Assembly: GCA_037447655.1 (NCBI GenBank)
Contig: JBBHKE010001445.1
Span: 56,335-103,763, forward strand
Length of the DNA stretch: 47,429 bases
From: Zygnema cylindricum
Taxonomy: Eukaryota > Streptophyta > Zygnematophyceae > Zygnematales > Zygnemataceae
Direction: 5' to 3'
Shown: piece by piece, positions 43,215 to 47,429 of the stretch
How the letters are laid out: every line of letters begins with the position of its first letter
Position numbering within the stretch: the stretch's first letter is position 1
Made by a program: the position numbers and the translations under genes
The notes under the pieces: generated by a model
The model's input: only the letters and a program-made list of their open reading frames with translations
Database searches by the model: none
Told to the model about the DNA's origin: nothing

Positions 43215-43310
43215 AATAAAATTTGGGAAGTGATCATGGCAGTGATTGTTTTGGTTGCGCACATTATTTACGTAATTTTGTCAAAAATTGTACGTTTTGA
43301 AATTCTATGG
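43215..43310 (+). repeat. Inverted partner of the repeat at 45305-45400
   Basis: TGATCATGGCAGTGATTG, TTTTGGTTGCGCAC and TTTGTCAAAAATTGTACG match the reverse complement of 45305-45400 in the same order. Confidence 0.65.
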
Positions 43311-43312
43311 GC

Positions 43313-43766
43313 TCCATTGCCCACAGAATTCGCAGATCCAAAAGAAGCTTATCTAGATAGTGCCGACTCCAAGTTGATATAAACCTAAATGAATGTTCCC
43401 TTGATAATCAAAATCCCATTACAACTTCACCCCTGTGAAGATAAGACCTTGTGTGTGCTCAGTTCCACCACACAATGCTTTGGACAGTATTCCACACTTT
43501 GAATTTCCCACTAAATAAGTGCCACCCTGACACGCAAAAACTTCTGACCGACTACACCCCTTTGTAGCCTAGACTCCCCTGAGTCCGCAACAAATAGAAT
43601 CACTGAATTTGCTCACCCGCGCATTAAGTTATGGCTGGTCAAAGATGACCTTTATATTTACAAGCTCTCTTAGAGAGAGGTACCGAAATATCACTAAGTC
43701 TTAGTCTGCCTACTCATGACTACCTACAACTAAACCCTAGTCCAATAGGAACACTATATAGTACAA
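43313..43766 (-). repeat. Dispersed repeat R31, copy 2 (inverted)
   Basis: Reverse complement matches 31234-31747, including AGAAGCTTATCTAGATAGTG, GACTCCCCTGAGTC and GCTCTCTTAGAGAG. It is slightly shorter because of small deletions. Confidence 0.65.
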
Positions 43767-44079
43767 GAATGTACGATGGGCGATGTACTTATTGTACGGC
43801 CATTGTACGACATGGTCTACAAGGTAACATGTGCCAAATCGGGAGCCATGGTTCCTCCTCCCATCTTCTCCGGTGTCAAATAATTTGGCGCCACGTGGCA
43901 CCGCGTGACGCTATCCCCAAAGGCCGCCGAAAGCTTATTGCGGGTGGCGGCTGTAATGGTGGCCGTCCGATTAGTTATATTTATAGGGCTTCGATTCGCT
44001 TCCATGCATAAATTGATTAATGCGCGTTTTCGTTAGTCTGCTGCGAATTAGTCCTTTGAATCAATAGCTAAATATGCGA

Positions 44080-44377
44080 GAAACGTTTTACGTGTATCGT
44101 TTCGTTAGTGACATAATGGATAAGACGTTGGTCTCTTTAGTAGCCTACAGACTTCGGGTCAAATCTGGCCAGGGGGAGTATTTTGCTAAAACTAGTATAA
44201 TACTTTCTAATTCATTCTGCCTCCTTCTAAATGATGCGGCAACCATGGCGTGCCTTTGGTCCTCTCTTCCTCTCTCTTTACATTCAAACAAAAATATAGA
44301 AGTGAACTATTAGTCACCTCTTTTCAACACTCTATTTATTTTTCCGATACAGACCTAGAAAATACATAAATTTCACC
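44080..44377 (+). mobile_element. SINE-like repeat with tRNA-Arg-like head, copy 2
   Basis: ATAATGGATAAGACGTTGG at about 44115 closely resembles the D-arm/A-box region of tRNA-Arg, and CGGGTCAAATCTGG at about 44155 sits at the T-arm position as a degraded B box. The tail ACCTAGAAAATACATAAATTTC (about 44353-44374) is shared with copy 1 at 30512-30900. There is no intact cloverleaf, so it is not a tRNA gene. Confidence 0.55.
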
Positions 44378-44387
44378 ACGTTTGAAG

Positions 44388-45300
44388 TACACCATTGGTA
44401 CAAGTAAAGTACCGTTGAGTCTAATTTTGACGGTCAATCGGTTGGACAGCTTTGACTCTCAAAATATTGTTTCAACCGCTTAAACTTTTGCCACGCATGC
44501 GAAGTCGACGGTCATAATAAAACTAGCAATCCACACGGTCGGCGAGCTTTAGTGTAACAAAACTGCGGCAACCACATGTAAATAAAAGTGTTGCAGACAG
44601 TCTTTTATTGCGGTTACGTGAGCTCCACGGTGAGAGCACGTTGGCTATTAACTTAGCCGCAAAATTGAAATTTAGTCGTCTAAGCGTTACATTAAACTTA
44701 GACAGAAATTGAAACGAAACCTCTTTAAACCCAAGTACTGTAATCTTGTACATAAATATTTAAACGCATGAAACGAAATAAACTTTGTACACTATAGTAA
44801 AACGAAACGGCGTGAAAATATCAATTGAAATTAAAAGGAAAAAATGCGTGTCATCAGGCGCGACGAAATCAAATCACACTATCTAAGAATCAACATTCTT
44901 ACATTGACAGCGAAAATTTGTTTTCTTGCGTTCTAATATTTCCATACAATACTTCTGTTTAAAGAGGTTTCGTTTCAATTTGCGTCTAAGTTCAATGTAA
45001 CGCTTATACGACTAAATTTAAATTTTGCGGCTAAGTTAATATCCAACGTGCTCTCACCGTGGAGCTCATAAAACAACAAAAAGTGACAATCTGCAACACT
45101 TTTATTTACATGTGGTTGCCGCAGTTTTGCTACCGTTAATCTCGCCGACCGTGTGAATTGCAAATTTTATTATGACGGTCGACGTTTGCAAGCGCGACAA
45201 AAGTTTAAGCGGTTGAAACAATATTTTGAAAGTCAAAGCTGTCGAACCAATTGACCGTCAAATTTAGACTCAACGGTACTTTACTTGTACCTATGGTGTA
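44388..45300. mobile_element. Foldback element with arms of about 350 bp (913 bp)
   Basis: The left arm (44388 to about 44745) and right arm (about 44955-45300) are near-perfect inverted repeats. The outermost bases are TACACCATTGGTACAAG at the left and CTTGTACCTATGGTGTA at the right, so the ends again read TA + CACC. Arms share GTGAGAGCACGTTGG/CCAACGTGCTCTCAC and AAACGAAACCTCTTTAAA/TTTAAAGAGGTTTCGTTT. A loop of about 210 bp has no coding sequence. Paired minus frames in both arms are mirror products. Confidence 0.85.
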
Positions 45301-45304
45301 CTTC

Positions 45305-45701
45305 AAACGTACAATTTTTGACAAAATGACGTAAGTGACCGTGCGCAACCAAAGCAATCGCTATCATGATCAATTTCCTAAAATTTTACGTCAATATTGT
45401 AACTGTTTAACTAATATTTTTAGATAGTGTAGAAATGTGTCAAATTTTACTAAAACTGCTCAATATTTTGTACAGGCGTACAAAATAAGTGTGAGATAAT
45501 GGTGTCCACAAGGGAAATTTGAGTGCGTCGCACTGAAAAACATAATCAGATTTGATTCCAAGTCATAAAGATGATGGGAAATTGCGAGAACCTGTTCTCA
45601 CATGTTGAGGCATCGAATATGTGAACACAAACTATCGCAACTACCATGAAAACATCAGAATGTTTATCGATTTCTTAACTCTAATAGCGATTCACGATGT
45701 A
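45305..45701. mobile_element. T3-family copy (partial)
   Basis: Matches 7040-7405 from AAAACTGCTC onward (GGTGTC, GAGTGC, GTCATAAAGATGA, TTCTTAACTCTAA) and ends GCGATTCACGATGTA. The first about 95 bp match 43215-43310 in inverted orientation. A left terminus was not identified. Confidence 0.55.
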
Positions 45702-45704
45702 CTT

Positions 45705-46190
45705 TCTTGTGTTGGGTATTGGGTAAATTCATATCGCGATAATTTCGATATTCGACATATCAAATATCGATCGAGCAGAATCCTCAATATATCGTACCGG
45801 GACCAACATAAACAATCGCGATATATATCGCGATATATAGTATAAATATAAAATTAATATTTTATATTTGTATATAATATGTTATTTTAGCGAAAAAGAC
45901 AAATTATCTGATACGCCACGTACGACAAGATTTTCGTTTCGTGACTTCAAGGTAGACGCCGCAAAATGTAACCGAGAAAAAAGAACTAATTCTGTAATTC
46001 ATATAATTACTAATTTGGGGTATGGTTATTAGTGTTGGGTATCGAGGACCATTTGCCGATATTTGATATATACCAAATTTCAGGTAACCGATAATCGATA
46101 TATCGCTTCGATATATCGAATTTCAAATTATCGCGATATGTCGCCGATATATCGTATCGCCGATATATCGAAGCTTCTTAAAAAAAACAA
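45705..46190. repeat. CGATATATCG-rich repeats
   Basis: Two partial copies start TGTGTTGGGTATTGGG (about 45709) and TAGTGTTGGGTATCG (about 46030). Both are full of ATATCGCGATAT and TCGATATATCGA palindromes. They are related in style, not in sequence detail, to family T2. No right terminus was found. Confidence 0.55.
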
Positions 46191-46324
46191 TTATTGCTAG
46201 TCAATTCTCGGAAGAAGAGAAGGACAACTGTCAAAGTGGTGGAGGATGTTTTTTTTTTTTTTCACGGAAACTGCAATCGTAAACTGTAAATGGATTAATT
46301 GAGAGTCTAATTAACTGAGAATTG

Positions 46325-46455
46325 ATTAGCTGCAGTTGCTAGAACTACGTGTCGCTGCAGCCAGAAGTAGTGCTACTGCAGATGCTAGTACTAGCTACTG
46401 CTGTTGCCAGTAGTACTAGCTGTTGGCAGTACTACTGCAGCAGGTAGTACTAGGG
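46325..46455. repeat. CTGCAG/AGTACT-rich low-complexity tract
   Basis: Words CTACTGCAG, GTAGTACTAG and GCTGTTGCCAG alternate irregularly over about 130 bp, giving many short hairpins. Confidence 0.65.
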
Positions 46456-47188
46456 TAACATTCCATTAGACGAAAAGTGGGGTTCGTTACTGGTCGCCGT
46501 ATGTTTTCGTACATCACCGTACATAGCCGTACCATTTTTTTTTTGTTAGACGAAACATCGTTATTGGAAAGCTGTCGGGAAGCTCGAATGATGTAGGCGT
46601 AATTTTTGACCGTTGGATGTTTTACTTTTTGAGATCCACGAAGCAATCGGGCACATCATGTAATGGGCCCCAACTCTCCTCGCGAGGAGAGTTGGGGGCC
46701 ACAAGATCATTGTCATTGGTACACGTCAAAAAAAAAATACATATCTACTTTGAACAAGCGATTACAGGCATGCACGTCGTACAGGCCATTTGCCGCCTAC
46801 CACGCTGGATGTAGGTGAGCTCGAAAATATCCTCGCACGCTCCGTCTGACATCCACCGACATTCAAAGTTTGCCGCGACCTTCAAAGTTTGCCGCGTCTT
46901 TTTGCCTTTCCGTTTTGAAATTTTGATTTCCATTTTCAAAATCAAAATTTGGCCGCAAACTTTACGTACGAATCATAAACTACCTCCGGTCGTACAGATA
47001 TGTCGTTCTGACTTTCCGTTTGTAGATTTTTTTGAGATTTTCTGAATGTGGAATGTAACCTATGTGGCGCCAATCATAGTTGAGTAAGGTTTGTTAATGG
47101 CCCGACAAAATGGAGCGGACTTCCAGTAAACGCTATGAGTAGAATTGTCCGTACGTTTACTGGGACCGCCTAATGGAATGTTACCCTT
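46453..47188. mobile_element. TIR element, GGGTAACATTCCATTAG ends (736 bp)
   Basis: Left end GGGTAACATTCCATTAGAC is complementary to the right end GCCTAATGGAATGTTACCC. Flanking trinucleotides CTA and TTA are compatible with a TWA-type target as in PIF/Harbinger, but this is weak. The interior has no transposase. Confidence 0.65.
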
Positions 47189-47227
47189 AGTTACTGCTAC
47201 TCCAATTAATAAAAATAAGAATATGAT

Positions 47228-47429
47228 TTTACAATTTGTACATTTCAAAAAATATTTAATAATAATAAGAATAAAGTTCACATTTTATACACTTTAAAAA
47301 ATAATAAATAAAAATAATAATTAAAACTCACATTTTGTACACTTCAGAAAATGATTAATAAAAATAAGAATAAAATATCACATTTTATACACTTCATAAA
47401 ATATTGAATATAAATAATAATAAGAATTC
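47228..47429. repeat. 50-bp tandem satellite, at least four units, open at window end
   Basis: CATTTTATAC at 47281, CATTTTGTAC at 47331 and CATTTTATAC at 47381 start consecutive 50-bp units of the form CAYTTTRTACACTTC followed by an A/T run with AATAA words. A first, poorer unit begins near 47231. The array continues past the window. Confidence 0.85.

Noticed and set aside
44100-44180. A functional tRNA-Arg gene
   Set aside because: The T arm is degraded, stems do not close, and the sequence continues into a shared repeat tail, so it is SINE-like.
44523-45163. Two related minus-strand genes in opposite arms
   Set aside because: They arise from the two arms of the foldback element and have no domain.
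47228-47429. CRISPR array
   Set aside because: Units are contiguous 50-bp AT-rich tandem repeats without unique spacers, in a eukaryotic context.

Overview
This window looks like gene-poor, repeat-filled nuclear DNA from a plant-lineage eukaryote, most likely a streptophyte alga or a bryophyte-grade plant. The reasons are nested LTR retrotransposons of both Ty1/copia and Ty3/gypsy type, short intron-like T-rich gaps with GT..AG borders, tRNA-headed SINE-like repeats, many families of small inverted-repeat elements, and no operon-like or bacterial gene order. The exact organism cannot be fixed from sequence alone.

Layout. 1-1,300: part of one host gene (Pro/Ser-rich protein, probably spliced), followed by purine-rich low-complexity DNA. 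3,100-9,500: at least four families of small terminal-inverted-repeat elements, some nested or abutting, plus a decayed copia gag. 10,300-15,800: solo LTRs, a truncated LTR and a gag zinc-knuckle relic. 16,060-30,511: a large, decayed, minus-strand Ty3/gypsy element whose reading order is leader, gag, zinc knuckle, protease, C5-cytosine DNA methyltransferase, reverse transcriptase, RNase H, integrase, PHD finger, polypurine tract and a 281-bp LTR. Three solo LTRs of another family have landed inside its RT/RNase H region, two of them with 4-of-5 and one with perfect 5-bp target duplications. A deletion derivative shares its 3' LTR. 30,512-36,000: SINE, dispersed repeats, an unrecognised broken coding region, LTR fragments and a LINE reverse transcriptase. 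36,009-42,071: a complete but decayed copia element with 955/956-bp LTRs. 42,072-47,429: more inverted-repeat elements, a 913-bp foldback and a 50-bp satellite running off the end.

Main points. (1) The gypsy element carries its own DNA methyltransferase between protease and RT and a PHD finger after the integrase, so it combined a DNA-modifying enzyme with a likely chromatin reader. (2) In the copia-like family the gag start codon lies inside the LTR. Six LTR copies keep an identical 59-nt leader from ATG to the LTR end, and two divergent LTRs have leaders of 134 and 26 nt. All are 2 modulo 3, so the frame always crosses the LTR border in the same phase. (3) The copia primer-binding site matches the anticodon arm of initiator tRNA-Met (half-tRNA priming as in Drosophila copia) and is itself read through as gag codons. 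No element here appears able to move by itself today: all carry stops, frameshifts or lost catalytic residues.
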